Positions 52,451 through 60,627 of a stretch of 64,000 nt of DNA are shown in pieces. Made by a program: the position numbers and the translations under genes. The notes beneath the pieces were generated by a model. That model was given only the letters and a program-made list of their open reading frames with translations, did not search any database and had not been told where the DNA came from. The stretch covers positions 1 through 64,000 of the forward strand of contig NZ_JAVDXI010000002.1 in the NCBI RefSeq assembly GCF_031457805.1, written 5' to 3'. The stretch is from Caulobacter sp031457805 (GTDB taxonomy: Bacteria; Pseudomonadota; Alphaproteobacteria; Caulobacterales; Caulobacteraceae). Position 1 is the stretch's first letter. The number at the start of each line of letters is the position of its first letter.

Positions 52451-52823
52451 CATTTCTCAAGCTAATCAATGCGATAGCTGTAAAACGCGCTCAAATTTCA
52501 TCGATTAAAATCAAGTGGTTACGAAACCGGTGTAAACCGCGATCGCACGCCTGGATCCGCGCCAAATAGCCGCTCACGAGTTGTCTGGAGGTCGCGCTGA
52601 GGGGAGGCGAACCCTTCTCTCGGGAACCATCAGGCGCTGCTAGGTCCCACCAGCCGAGAACAGCCGGAATAGGTCGAGTCGTAACAGCTGCTCGTAACAG
52701 GCGGAAGGAGGCGACCGGCGGTTCAGTCAGCTAGTGCTCCGCCGCTGGTCAGAGGTTCAAGTTGTTCCCGTCAAACCACAGGGCCATGATGTCGTCGTAA
52801 CGGTCTGACCCCGGAGAGGAAGC
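52451..52823 (+). other. Island leader without a gene
   Basis: 373 bases after the broken tRNA. The first 80 are AT-rich. No frame with a ribosome binding site is found. The attachment core of the element probably lies near 52431-52450. I see no further structure that I can support. Confidence 0.45.
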
Positions 52824-52997
52824 ATGACCATCAAGGTCAAGAAGCGCGAGCGCCCCGACGTCGCCGCGTTCGGTAGGAAGATCACCGAGAAGTACCCGAC
52901 CGTCCTGACCCACCTCGCCGAGATGGAGCGGCAGGAGAAGCTTGAGCGGACGGACGAGACGGGCTGTGAAGAGACCCTGGAAGGACCGAAGTCCTAG
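52824..52997 (+). CDS. 57-residue charged protein
   Basis: ATG at 52824 with GGAGAGGA 5 bases before it. 57 residues, strongly charged: a basic start (MTIKVKKRERPDVAAFGRK) followed by an acidic helix (HLAEMERQEKLERTDETG). No signal or membrane segment. The good start site and codon pattern support a real gene; function unknown. First gene of the island. Confidence 0.55.
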   Translation: MTIKVKKRERPDVAAFGRKITEKYPTVLTHLAEMERQEKLERTDETGCEETLEGPKS

Positions 52998-53176
52998 ATA
53001 TTATCGCCCTATATGACCCGGGTGCCGCCTGTACCCGAGGTTTCTAGGGCTCCGGCCTTATAGTTTGCTCCGCGCGCTGGCGGAGCCGCGACGACCGAAC
53101 CCTAAAATACTAGCAAACTAGCTTCATAGCTTAATAGTGTTCGCAGCGCTGAAGGAAATTTCTTCACTTGTGACAA

Positions 53177-53206
53177 TTGACAATAGAGGCGCGCTATTGT
53201 TATTCT
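53177..53206 (+). promoter_or_regulatory. Promoter of the Rep-like gene with operator
   Basis: TTGACA (53177-53182) and TATTCT (53201-53206) with an 18-base spacer. Transcription would begin near 53213, two or three bases before the ATG at 53216, so the message would be almost leaderless. ACAATAG/CTATTGT (53180-53200) forms an inverted repeat between the two boxes, suited to a repressor. TGACAAT is also directly repeated at 53171-53184. Confidence 0.5.
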
Positions 53207-53215
53207 GTTGTCAGA

Positions 53216-53923
53216 ATGAACTTGGAGACGATAACCTTCCGGCCCGCATACAAGTTCGGGGCCGAGAAAATCGCTGAATTTGCCCGGGACCTCGGGTTGA
53301 CCCACGCGCTGACGCTACAGCCGGGGCTCATGAACTTTGCGGGGCGAGACCCCGAGCGCTTCCTACTCCCCATGACCGGCAAGTTGCTGGAGCTCTACGC
53401 CCGACATGGGCGCGGACAAGGTCGCAGGGCTTGCGCCAAAGACCCCAGCAAGGCCAAAGCCCCCGCCTCGATGCTCATCCCTGAGAACTTCGGGAAGAGC
53501 CGCTCCGGGTGCCCCCATCTCCATGGCATGATCGCTCTGAGCGAGGGTGAGGAACCCTTGTTCCGGGGTTTTCTACGCGACTACTTCGGCGTTGACGAAA
53601 CCTCCGGCAAGACCTCGCCGTCGCCCCGAGACCTTCCCGCTGTACGCCACCTGTTCGGGAACACGGAGGACCGCACCCCGATCGCTGCGGAACCGGTTCC
53701 CGTCGATGTTGGCGACGCGAAGTGGATACTCCGCTCCAAGAATTGCCGCCCCACCTTCGATCTCAAGCCCCTAGGCAGCATCGAGGGGTGGTGCGGATAC
53801 ATCAACAAGCACTACGCCCGACACTCTGACACACCTTTCCTCTTCACCCCTGACCTCCTCGAACACGCTCCCGCTTTCAAACAGCAGTGCGAGCAAAGCC
53901 TCATCCGCCGTCGTCTTCACTGA
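53216..53923 (+). CDS. HUH-type replication initiator-like protein
   Basis: 235 residues. Three motifs in the order of rolling-circle Rep proteins: THALTLQP (29-36, motif 1), GCPHLHGMIAL (98-108, the HUH metal motif) and GYINKHYARH (194-203, Tyr195-x2-Lys198, the nicking Tyr). Spacing (about 66 and 93 residues) fits small Rep or relaxase-type nucleases. A helical N-terminus precedes motif 1. I see no helicase domain. No clear Shine-Dalgarno; the promoter position suggests a near-leaderless message. It would nick one strand at an origin or transfer site. Remote homology only, so the activity is inferred. Confidence 0.6.
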   Translation: MNLETITFRPAYKFGAEKIAEFARDLGLTHALTLQPGLMNFAGRDPERFLLPMTGKLLELYARHGRGQGRRACAKDPSKAKAPASMLIPENFGKSRSGCPHLHGMIALSEGEEPLFRGFLRDYFGVDETSGKTSPSPRDLPAVRHLFGNTEDRTPIAAEPVPVDVGDAKWILRSKNCRPTFDLKPLGSIEGWCGYINKHYARHSDTPFLFTPDLLEHAPAFKQQCEQSLIRRRLH

Positions 53924-55196
53924 CGAACACGGCCCGAGGTATGCGCGTGTAGAGCACTACGGGCGCATGGGTACGGCAACCAGCACTACAGCCGCCATCG
54001 CTGACATCGACCTCTCGGCAAGCCTCTTTGCGCCTTAAAACGGCGTGAAGGGCCTGCGGAGCTATGGGGTAATGGCTCCCCGGAGGTGACCGAGCGTTTA
54101 GGTCGGAGAGCGGGAAATGCCGAAGCTATGGAATGCTTCAAGCAACATAGCGAAGCCATCCATCAAGGCTTCATTCTTCCTACTTCCATTCCATGAAAGA
54201 GGGTCGGTCTACGAAGTCGGCGCGAAGCGACGCGAAGGAGACCACCCAGGCGTCGAAGACGCCTTCCAACAAGCCAGGAAGCCAGGAGGTCATGAACCTC
54301 GAAAGCGATGATCCCGATCTCCCAGGAAGCCAGGAAGCTAGGATGACCGCTTACCAGGACAGCGTTGATCTCGAACCCGTCGACGACCGTCCACGCTCTT
54401 GACCTCCGGAAGCTGACGGAGCGGATGTCAGTGAAGGGTGGAAGTCGGACAGGCGGCAGGCCCCCACCTGACCGCTTCGCGGTCGTCCGCCCCCAGAGGA
54501 GGCGGAAGGTGCGCCCCCTTCTTCCCCCTCTGGGGGAGGAGCGCCGAAGGCGCGGAGGGGGCAAGAATGGGTCGGAAGGAGGAATTGACCGTCCTCCCGG
54601 AAGCGGACCTCCCAGGTCACCGCCCCCATGGCCGGCGACCTCACCGGCTCCGGAGCTGACGCCCACCTCCGAAGAGGGCTGCGGGCGCTCCTCGCGTTGT
54701 CAGTGCGCCCTGGTGAGGGACGCTTGAGACCAGGGGCAGCAGGATCGTCGTGACGGCCTTGCGAGGTCGCCTTCCTAATCAATCTACCAGGCGATGCTCG
54801 GACCGGGATTGTCGGCGGTTGACCGGAGGTGTTGACGAAACCTGGTCGTAACTTGACATTTTCCGGCCCGGCGAAATCAGCAGACCCTTACCCTCGTCGC
54901 CGAGCACCCGTTTAGCTCTGATTTTATTGACTTTTTCGAGCACGCCTCGATCGACCTATTCGCGACCGTCTTGACGAAACTTTGCGGGCGCCAAGACGAG
55001 TTCGCCTAGCCGAGGCGGTGGTCATGCCAACGCCCTTACCGTCTCCCTCGATCACCGCCTACGTCGTCGTCGATATAGGCGGACCGCTTCCGGTGTCGCC
55101 GTCGAATTAAGGCGGACGACGTCCGGAGGCGGAGCAGAGGGCAATGACCGCTCACGGCCCGTTGCGGACTTTGGTCGACGCCAGCAAATTGGGCCA
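53924..55196. other. Gene-poor stretch of the island
   Basis: About 1.27 kb with no well-supported gene. An open frame (codons in register with 54036) continues from inside the Rep gene to TAA at 54038 and reads DEHGPRYARVEHYGRM, a possible lost or frameshifted tail. Frames at 54117-54311 and 54193-54402 lack ribosome binding sites and contain CCAGGAAG repeats, so I leave them uncalled. TTGACGAAAC occurs at 54831 and 54973. A palindromic repeat lies at 54469-54575. Confidence 0.45.
54469..54575. repeat. Palindromic intergenic repeat
   Basis: GACCGCTTCGCGGTC is followed by CTTCCCCCTCTGGGGGAGG and GGCGCCGAAGGCGC-like hairpins. It is the same class as the blocks at 9103 and 9803 in the backbone, so this repeat family has also entered, or was carried by, the island. 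Confidence 0.55.
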
Positions 55197-55466
55197 ATGA
55201 CTGCCTTCGACCAAAGCGTGCTCGATCAGCTCCACCTGTCAGAGATTGACCAAGTGTCGTTCTTCAAACGGGATGAGGTCACAACCGACCTGATCTGCTG
55301 CGAGGTCACCGTTGGTGATAAGGTCTGGTTCTTCCATGAGGAAGGCGAGGGCTGGGATGTATTGCTCGTTCACCTCAGCAAGTTACCGGGCTGGCGGTCA
55401 GACTGGTTCAGCGCCGTCAGCCAGCCTCCATTCGCTGAGTGCCAGACCATCGCTTTCAGGCGATAG
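55197..55466 (+). CDS. Hypothetical protein
   Basis: 89 residues, acidic, alpha/beta-like: LSEIDQVSFFKRDEVTTDLI, then VWFFHEEGEGWDVLLVHLSK and WFSAVSQPPFAECQTIAFRR. The ending with a conserved-looking PPFAECQTIAFRR is like small alphaproteobacterial proteins often seen on islands. No signal or membrane segment. The start is the only ATG in good register. Convergent with the next gene. Function unknown. Confidence 0.6.
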   Translation: MTAFDQSVLDQLHLSEIDQVSFFKRDEVTTDLICCEVTVGDKVWFFHEEGEGWDVLLVHLSKLPGWRSDWFSAVSQPPFAECQTIAFRR

Positions 55467-55499
55467 CCAAGGCCCGCCAACCGCCCTGAACGGACTTGC

Positions 55500-55889
55500 T
55501 CAATCGCGCATAGGCGACTGCACGTGGTTCCAGCCCACAAGGGTGCCGCCACACTCCTGTGCTACGATTGCGTAAGCGAGCGCATAGTCGGGGAGCCATT
55601 GTAGTGGCGTTGCGCTCCGCAATTTGAAACCGCCCCTCCGCTTCAGGATGTGGCCATCCAAGCGTCGCAACAGCTTTCGCTTAGCATTTCCGGTGGCATG
55701 AAAATCGAACTCAACGACGGCAGCGTCAGAACCCGGCGCGATTGCCTGCCAACTGGTGAGGAGCGCCTTGTTAGATAGGCTCTGGCGTTTGCTGATGGCG
55801 TCGATATCGAACTTGGCGCGCACATGCTCGGGATCGAGCCATAAACTATGGACTACTCGATCAAAGAATGTCGCGGTTGCCCAGTCCAT
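55500..55889 (-). CDS. Hypothetical protein
   Basis: 129 residues, basic, mixed alpha/beta (AAVVEFDFHATGNAKRKLLRRLDGHILKRR and a C-terminal YALAYAIVAQECGGTLVGWN). No recognised motif. Less GC-rich than the backbone. Lies 33 bases from the convergent gene, which could make the pair a unit, but nothing in the sequence shows a toxin-antitoxin relation. Confidence 0.5.
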   Translation of the reverse strand: MDWATATFFDRVVHSLWLDPEHVRAKFDIDAISKRQSLSNKALLTSWQAIAPGSDAAVVEFDFHATGNAKRKLLRRLDGHILKRRGGFKLRSATPLQWLPDYALAYAIVAQECGGTLVGWNHVQSPMRD

Positions 55890-56190
55890 CTGTGTCCCAT
55901 GCCCAAGCTATCCAGGGTCATCTCAACCACGCTAACGGTCTGCCTTCCACCCATATCTGCCCCTCCCGGAGTCCGCGCCAGAAGCTCCAGGAGCGCGCAA
56001 AAGCTCCCGCAGCTACCCAACCAGCAGACGACCTCGCTTCGCCCGCCAGTGACTCCCTTTTCGCGCTTCTCGTCGATCGCTGATGACGGCGATCGCCGGC
56101 ACCCGTTTGACCGCGTCAATCCCGCGCATCACCCGCCATCGCCGTTGACTCCGATCGGCCTACGCACAAGAACGAAGCGGGAACATAATC
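55890..56190. other. Divergent intergenic region
   Basis: 301 bases between two divergent island genes. It must hold both promoters, but I can point to no convincing box, repeat or RNA. Confidence 0.35.
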
Positions 56191-56772
56191 ATGCGCCGCG
56201 ACCTCAAGCCCCCTACAGGTTGGACGATCATCGCCGGCACATTGACCCTTGATCGAACGATCTCCGGCTACCTCGCGCGTGACCACGACGTGCGGGGACG
56301 CTGCTACCAGCGCGACTGCCGCCGGAACTGCCACATCGACCACGCCCGGATCGTCGAGCAGGGCTTAGGCGCGCTCAAGATCGATCAGGTGAAGACCGCG
56401 ATGAGGTGCGCCCGCCTAGAGGGCTGCGGGATCGAGTGGCTGGAGAACCCGAACCGCGCGACCTTGCCACTCATGGTCCTGCGGGGGCGCGTAGCGGTGA
56501 AGGTCCAGATCGTCTGCCGTGGGTGCGCGACGGTGAGCCTGGTATCCCCGGAGACCATGATCGCCCGCCTGAAGGCCGAAGGGTTGGGCGACGAAAGCAC
56601 CACGATTGCCACGATCCCCGGGCTGCTGAAGAAGGGGTGCGCCTGCGGGAAGACCGCATGGGAGGTCAACGTCGCTTGGCCGGACCCAAACACTTATGGC
56701 GGTCGGTTGGCGATCGACCGTGCGCGGGCAAATGAGGCTCGGAAACCTGAGGCGCTGGACGGCTATTGGTAA
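56191..56772 (+). CDS. Cys-rich zinc-binding type protein, hypothetical
   Basis: 193 residues with three Cys clusters: CYQRDCRRNCHIDH (about 38-51), CARLEGCG with a later CRGCATVSL (about 73-79 and 109-117), and KKGCACGKTAWEV (about 148-160). They suggest two or three small zinc folds, likely for nucleic acid or protein contacts. Good Shine-Dalgarno (AAGCGGGAA) upstream. The decamer array begins 19 bases after its stop. Not a family I can name. Confidence 0.6.
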   Translation: MRRDLKPPTGWTIIAGTLTLDRTISGYLARDHDVRGRCYQRDCRRNCHIDHARIVEQGLGALKIDQVKTAMRCARLEGCGIEWLENPNRATLPLMVLRGRVAVKVQIVCRGCATVSLVSPETMIARLKAEGLGDESTTIATIPGLLKKGCACGKTAWEVNVAWPDPNTYGGRLAIDRARANEARKPEALDGYW

Positions 56773-56790
56773 GGAGCGAGGCAGGGCCAC

Positions 56791-56840
56791 CCCAGGAGGC
56801 TGCAGGAGGCCGCAGGAGGCCGCAGGAGGCGCCAGGAGGG
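56791..56840 (+). repeat. Five tandem decamers with AGGAGG core
   Basis: CCCAGGAGGC, TGCAGGAGGC, CGCAGGAGGC, CGCAGGAGGC and GCCAGGAGGG follow one another without gaps. Each decamer carries CAGGAGG at the same place, so a Shine-Dalgarno core recurs exactly every 10 bases five times. It lies in the gap after the Cys-rich gene and is not in a supported coding frame. Confidence 0.85.
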
Positions 56841-56927
56841 CCTGAAGCGCGTGCCGGTGCACATCGCCTAGTCGAGCCCATCAAAAGCCCCTCAGCGACG
56901 ATTTTTCGGAGACATGGCGAAGGGGCA

Positions 56928-57107
56928 ATGTCGGGCGGACAATCGAACGCTAAGCCCGGCGGAAAGCTTAAGACGATAGCGAGCTCACCAAAGCCGGAGG
57001 GGTCTCAAACGACCTCGGTGGAGATCCTCAACACCGGGGACGAAATCCTTGACAGCAGACCCCCGGTTCCTTGTTCTATAATATCTATAATTAGTAGATA
57101 TATGTAG
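56928..57107 (+). CDS. 59-residue protein ending in the inverted repeat
   Basis: ATG at 56928 with GAAGGGGC upstream. 59 residues, Lys/Gly/Ser-rich and polar (GGQSNAKPGGKLKTIASSPK), ending NTGDEILDSRPPVPCSIISI. The last third is encoded by the left arm of the inverted repeat, so its tail EILDSRPP echoes KILDSDPP of the convergent frame. Function unknown; possibly a decayed gene. Confidence 0.4.
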   Translation: MSGGQSNAKPGGKLKTIASSPKPEGSQTTSVEILNTGDEILDSRPPVPCSIISIISRYM

Positions 57108-57191
57108 TTAAGAACTAGATATAGTAGGTTCTATATTCATTCGCTCCGCTCATTCATATAGAACAGAAACGGGGGGTCGCTGTCAAGGATT
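57043..57191. repeat. Long inverted repeat with AT-rich centre
   Basis: The left arm 57043-57080 (AAATCCTTGACAGC, GACCCCC, TGTTCTATA) matches the reverse complement of 57155-57191 over about 37 bases with only a few differences and two single-base gaps. The 75-base centre is very AT-rich (TATCTATAATTAGTAGATAT) in an otherwise GC-rich region. It could form a cruciform and may be an origin, a recombination site or a bidirectional terminator. Confidence 0.8.
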
Positions 57192-57545
57192 TTCTGCTTA
57201 AAGCGGCTCATCCCTGTCGCCGGAAACTCTTGTTTGTTGTATTTTTGCATCACCCTAAGCGATCGGGCCACACCCTCCGGAGCCTGAGGTTCGCGCCCAA
57301 AGATCGATCTCAAATCCCCTGCATATCGCCACGGTCGAGCGAGGGAGGGCCTCTTGGAGGCGCTCGTTGATAGGCAAAGGAGAGCGCGCGACGTCTGGAT
57401 GCGCGCGCCCTGGGATGAGACCAAGGCGCTTCAGCGACCACTCCGGGAGGACGCCCTCATGATCGTTAGTCGGGGCGTCGGGCAGATGCAGGACCCGCCC
57501 TAGGAGAGCGCGGCGCTGCTGCTCTGACGCCCGACCGAACGCCAA
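57137..57545 (-). pseudogene. Frameshifted gene, hypothetical
   Basis: Two overlapping minus-strand frames look like halves of one protein. The first runs from 57545 (AFGRASEQQRRALLGRVLHL ... INERLQEALP) and turns unlike protein after about residue 72. The second, one frame over, continues as LARPWRYAGDLRSIFGREPQ, then VARSLRVMQKYNKQ, to the stop at 57137. A single-base change near 57355-57375 would join them into about 130 residues. The last residues lie in the right arm of the inverted repeat. Function unknown. Confidence 0.4.
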
Positions 57546-57662
57546 GCTTGCCTGCAGACCTATCGCCGCAGCATCGATCGCAGCTCTTCAACGGATACGT
57601 CCCGTACCGGCTAAACGATCACCATCGGGCCAGCGGTTTGTGGTTCCGCCCGGTGAGCTAGG

Positions 57663-59273
57663 CTAGGCAAGGTCAGCCCTGTCTCTTACCCGCTGATATG
57701 CAGCCCGCATGATCGAGGACTGCGTGGAGGCTAACCCGGCCAGCGCATAGGCATGCGCCAGGGTATCGAAGCGCTCGCGATATCTCGACGCCTTGAAGGG
57801 GCTTCCGATATCGTTCAGCATCTCGGCGGTCACATACCCATGCTGAATGTAAAGCTGGCGTAGGTGATTGATCATCTCTGCATCGGTGGCGCGCGGCACC
57901 GTAGGCCTTGGAACAGCAGGACCAAGAGCAGCTGTGACCTTCGCGCCAGTACGTCGTCGCTCCCGATTGCCCGACGGCAGTCCGCTGGCCTCGTACGCCT
58001 TCGTCAGCGATCCAAATCGCCAGCGGTAATAGCGGGCCGGATGCTGGCCCTCAGCGTTGATCAACCTAGCGCTTATCGCGCCGTGCTTATCCCAGATGGC
58101 TCTAAGATTGTCCGCCAATTCGGAGGCGGCGTGATCGACAGGCCGCTGTTTGGCGTAGGGTTTGTAGTCTTCGAACCCGACAAGTCGGAAGGCCGCACGA
58201 AGGGTCTTAAAACGACGGATGTAGCTGTGCGCTGACGCTGAGCTTGGGTCCTGATCGATGATCTTGGTGGACAGCGTGCCATGCTCCGCGAAGAGCCGGG
58301 CAAGGTCGGTCAGAAGCTTCTCGGTTGTGACGCGACCTTTGCGGGTTGCCTCCATGTGGGCCTGTGCTCGCCTGAACAACGTTTCGGGGATCAATGGGTC
58401 CATGACCTTGGTCACGACCCAACGGTCCTCGGGCAATCGGACAATGTTTCCCAAGTTCGAGGCCGTCCGACCAAAGACGTACTCGCCGATGTATAGGCGG
58501 CTGCTCAAGACCGTCTGTATCGCCAGCGGCTTGAACGGCTTACCGGCTCGGCGCTTACCGCCCGCATTGAGGCGACGAGCAATGGCCTGAAACGATAGCT
58601 TCTCATCGACGTAGAGTTCAAAGATGCGTTTCACTAGGGCGATCTCTGATGGCGGTCCGGGCACAAGAACGGTGCGGTCGGTGTTTACGCGCTTGTGTTG
58701 CCCCAGCTTGAGGAGTCCGCGCGGTCGCCCCTCCTCATCGATTAGCATTCGCCTCAGGCCGAGGGGAGCAAAGCCTCCTTGCTTGAAGCCGAGCGATGCT
58801 TGCAGGCGCTGCGCACGAGAAACCTTAGCTGATAGCTCCCGGCTGTATTCAGCCGCCATGACGCGCTTCATGTGCTTCATGATTGAGGACATGGGCGAGC
58901 CGTCGTTTTCAAACGGCTCGGCGCAGTAGCGGACGGGTATCCCGGCTTGTCGACAAATGAATTCGTAATGGGCTGACTGGTCCACGTCTTGGAAGCGCCC
59001 CCAGCGGCTTACATCCAGCACGAGAATCTCGCGGAACTGCGGCCTTCCCTGGAGCACCTCGCTCAGCAAGCGCTTTAGCCCTTTGCGGCCCGCCAAGCTT
59101 AGGCCGCTCTTGCCAGGATCGATGAATGTCTCGATGACTGTGTAGCCACGAAGGGCGGCATACGCTGCAATGGCGACCCGCTGGTTCTCAAGTGAGTAAC
59201 GCTGGTGCTCGGTGGACATCCGAAGGTACTGAGCTGCCGGGACTATCTTCTCGCGCGTTAGCTCGTTTGGCAT
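57663..59273 (-). CDS. Large serine recombinase with C-terminal repeats
   Basis: 536-residue site-specific recombinase. Catalytic domain 10-155: AQYLRMSTEHQRYSLENQR with nucleophile Ser20, and LDVSRWGR with Arg at about 90-93. A Recombinase domain at about 160-300 (GFKQGGFAPLGLRRM, FELYVDEKLSFQAIARRLN, SSRLYIGEYVFGR). In place of the usual zinc ribbon and coiled coil there are three related modules at about 319-367, 387-432 and 467-514, each with a HG-(T/A/Y)-(L/I/V) core, a Y-x2-RF step and a final A(F/Y)-x3-G. They resemble homing-endonuclease-associated repeats. AAGGAG precedes the ATG. Likely inserts or inverts DNA of the island. Confidence 0.9.
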   Translation of the reverse strand: MPNELTREKIVPAAQYLRMSTEHQRYSLENQRVAIAAYAALRGYTVIETFIDPGKSGLSLAGRKGLKRLLSEVLQGRPQFREILVLDVSRWGRFQDVDQSAHYEFICRQAGIPVRYCAEPFENDGSPMSSIMKHMKRVMAAEYSRELSAKVSRAQRLQASLGFKQGGFAPLGLRRMLIDEEGRPRGLLKLGQHKRVNTDRTVLVPGPPSEIALVKRIFELYVDEKLSFQAIARRLNAGGKRRAGKPFKPLAIQTVLSSRLYIGEYVFGRTASNLGNIVRLPEDRWVVTKVMDPLIPETLFRRAQAHMEATRKGRVTTEKLLTDLARLFAEHGTLSTKIIDQDPSSASAHSYIRRFKTLRAAFRLVGFEDYKPYAKQRPVDHAASELADNLRAIWDKHGAISARLINAEGQHPARYYRWRFGSLTKAYEASGLPSGNRERRRTGAKVTAALGPAVPRPTVPRATDAEMINHLRQLYIQHGYVTAEMLNDIGSPFKASRYRERFDTLAHAYALAGLASTQSSIMRAAYQRVRDRADLA

Positions 59274-59471
59274 GGCGTGGCTCCTTGCCCCGGGCTTTAC
59301 GCTGCTCCTTTTCTTGGCTTTTGGATATCCCGCCGTTCAGGCACGGAAGGCCACAAGGGCCGCTTTGCATAGGTTCCGAAAGTCCGCGACGTGTGCTTCC
59401 TGGCGACCTGCTCGATGACGGGTTTGACGAATGAGCGCTGTCTCCGTCCCGTACGTTGGCTTAGCGCGCGA

Positions 59472-60053
59472 CTAGAGCCAAGAGTAGAGCTGTGGACTGG
59501 ACTTCACGAGATGCAGCCGAGCCTCGCGCTTTTCCTTCAGCCCGGGGGCGGAGGCTTCCCAGGCCGAGACTGCGGAGATCAGCCCGCCTCGACGCTCCAA
59601 GATGTCGTCGGCGTGCTTGACTACCACAAGGTTAGGCGTTGCGATGGGGCGGATAGCCAGCAGATGCTCAAGTGCTTCTGCCTCTGAGCCCGCGCCTAGC
59701 CGATCGGCCATGATCGCCAGCGCTATCCCCGCAGACCTTCCCACTCCGTGAAAACAGTGAACCAGCAGCGAGCCCGCTGCATGCTCTTGAGCGAAGGTTA
59801 GAGCCTCCGCGACCTGCTCTCTCGTTGCTACGCGAACGCCGAGGGTGTCATCGTCAACATCCTCGAACGCGAGGATCAGATGCGCGGGAGCGGGTTGGCG
59901 ATTGAAGCGGAGCTGGTTGGCCGACCGACAACCGGGATCTTCGAGAGTGATGACTGCATCAAAGCGTCGCTTATGCCTCCTGGCTTGAGACAGGCCCGCA
60001 ACAACAATGCCCATTGGGGGCGGAGACAGCGGCAACATAGGATGCTCGGCCAT
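59472..60053 (-). CDS. Tyrosine/dual-specificity phosphatase-like protein
   Basis: 193 residues from the ATG at 60053 (starts at 60038 or 60014 are possible; none has a strong ribosome site). The PTP loop is VHCFHGVGRSAGI with Cys100-x5-Arg106 intact. Upstream FEDVDDDT could give the general acid. The N-terminal part FDAVITLEDPGCRSA fits the beta strand and loop of this fold. Small cytoplasmic phosphatase on an island; substrate unknown. Confidence 0.8.
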   Translation of the reverse strand: MAEHPMLPLSPPPMGIVVAGLSQARRHKRRFDAVITLEDPGCRSANQLRFNRQPAPAHLILAFEDVDDDTLGVRVATREQVAEALTFAQEHAAGSLLVHCFHGVGRSAGIALAIMADRLGAGSEAEALEHLLAIRPIATPNLVVVKHADDILERRGGLISAVSAWEASAPGLKEKREARLHLVKSSPQLYSWL

Positions 60054-60235
60054 GGATTCTGGATAGCCCTGGCTCCGGCTACTTTCCACCCCATCTCAGC
60101 CAACGGCAACGTCCGCTCCAGGGGCGCAAGGAGCGATCAAAAACACCTCGGCTCTCCCAACCAAGCGAACGGCGTCGCTCGGCATGCATTGACTGCCCTT
60201 TCGACTTTGGCGTCGATAGTCAGTGATGGCGCGAG

Positions 60236-60496
60236 CTACTGACCCGACGCGCCTCCCGTGAGTTGCTCTGACACCTCTGCGTAAAGTCGAACCGGGTCTT
60301 GACCCGTCGCCAGCGCCCAAGCGTGGAACTCGACGACATCGATCCTGCGTTGTCCGCTTTCGATCAGAGAAACGACCTGCTGGGAAACTTCCAAGCGCTC
60401 GGCCATGTCGGTCTGCGTCAGGCCCGCGTCCTTCCGGACGCGAGACAGGATCTCACGCAGGAAAGCGTAACGCGGGGCTGAGAGCGGTTCGGGCAT
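60236..60496 (-). CDS. XRE family HTH regulator
   Basis: 86 residues. Classic Cro/CI-type HTH: REILSRVRKDAGLTQTDMAERLEVSQQVVSLIESGQRRI (about 14-52) followed by VVEFHAWALATGQDPV. A GCGCTGG/CCAGCGC inverted repeat lies 4 bases before its ATG, so it probably represses itself. Divergent from the coiled-coil membrane gene. It may act as the island regulator or as an antitoxin-like factor. Confidence 0.9.
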   Translation of the reverse strand: MPEPLSAPRYAFLREILSRVRKDAGLTQTDMAERLEVSQQVVSLIESGQRRIDVVEFHAWALATGQDPVRLYAEVSEQLTGGASGQ

Positions 60497-60499
60497 TCG

Positions 60500-60522
60500 G
60501 CGCTGGTTTGAGGAGCCAGCGC
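60500..60522. promoter_or_regulatory. Operator-like palindrome before the XRE gene
   Basis: GCGCTGG (60500-60506) and CCAGCGC (60516-60522) are perfect inverted 7-mers with a 9-base spacer containing TTTGAGGAG. It covers the leader of the XRE gene, as expected for autorepression. Confidence 0.55.
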
Positions 60523-60627
60523 TTTCGCTACGCGATCGGGTCGTCTACACGATTTTCTTGTGGAATCGGTTGCGGGGCTCAGGTCTCTCGGACCGGCGTT
60601 TTTTGTTGCTTGAAGTGAGGGGTCCTC

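Noticed and set aside
52451..52790. Rest of tRNA-Gly displaced downstream (GGTTCAAGTTGTTCCC near 52755)
   Set aside because: The T-arm-like string has no pairing partner and no CGCCCGC acceptor strand, so it is probably chance.
54117..54402. Two overlapping plus-strand frames
   Set aside because: No ribosome site, low-complexity CCAGGAAG repeats, and neither looks like folded protein.
54870..55008. Protein-like stretch ending FATVLTKLCGRQDEFA
   Set aside because: The frame has no usable start codon before an upstream stop, so at most it is a gene remnant.
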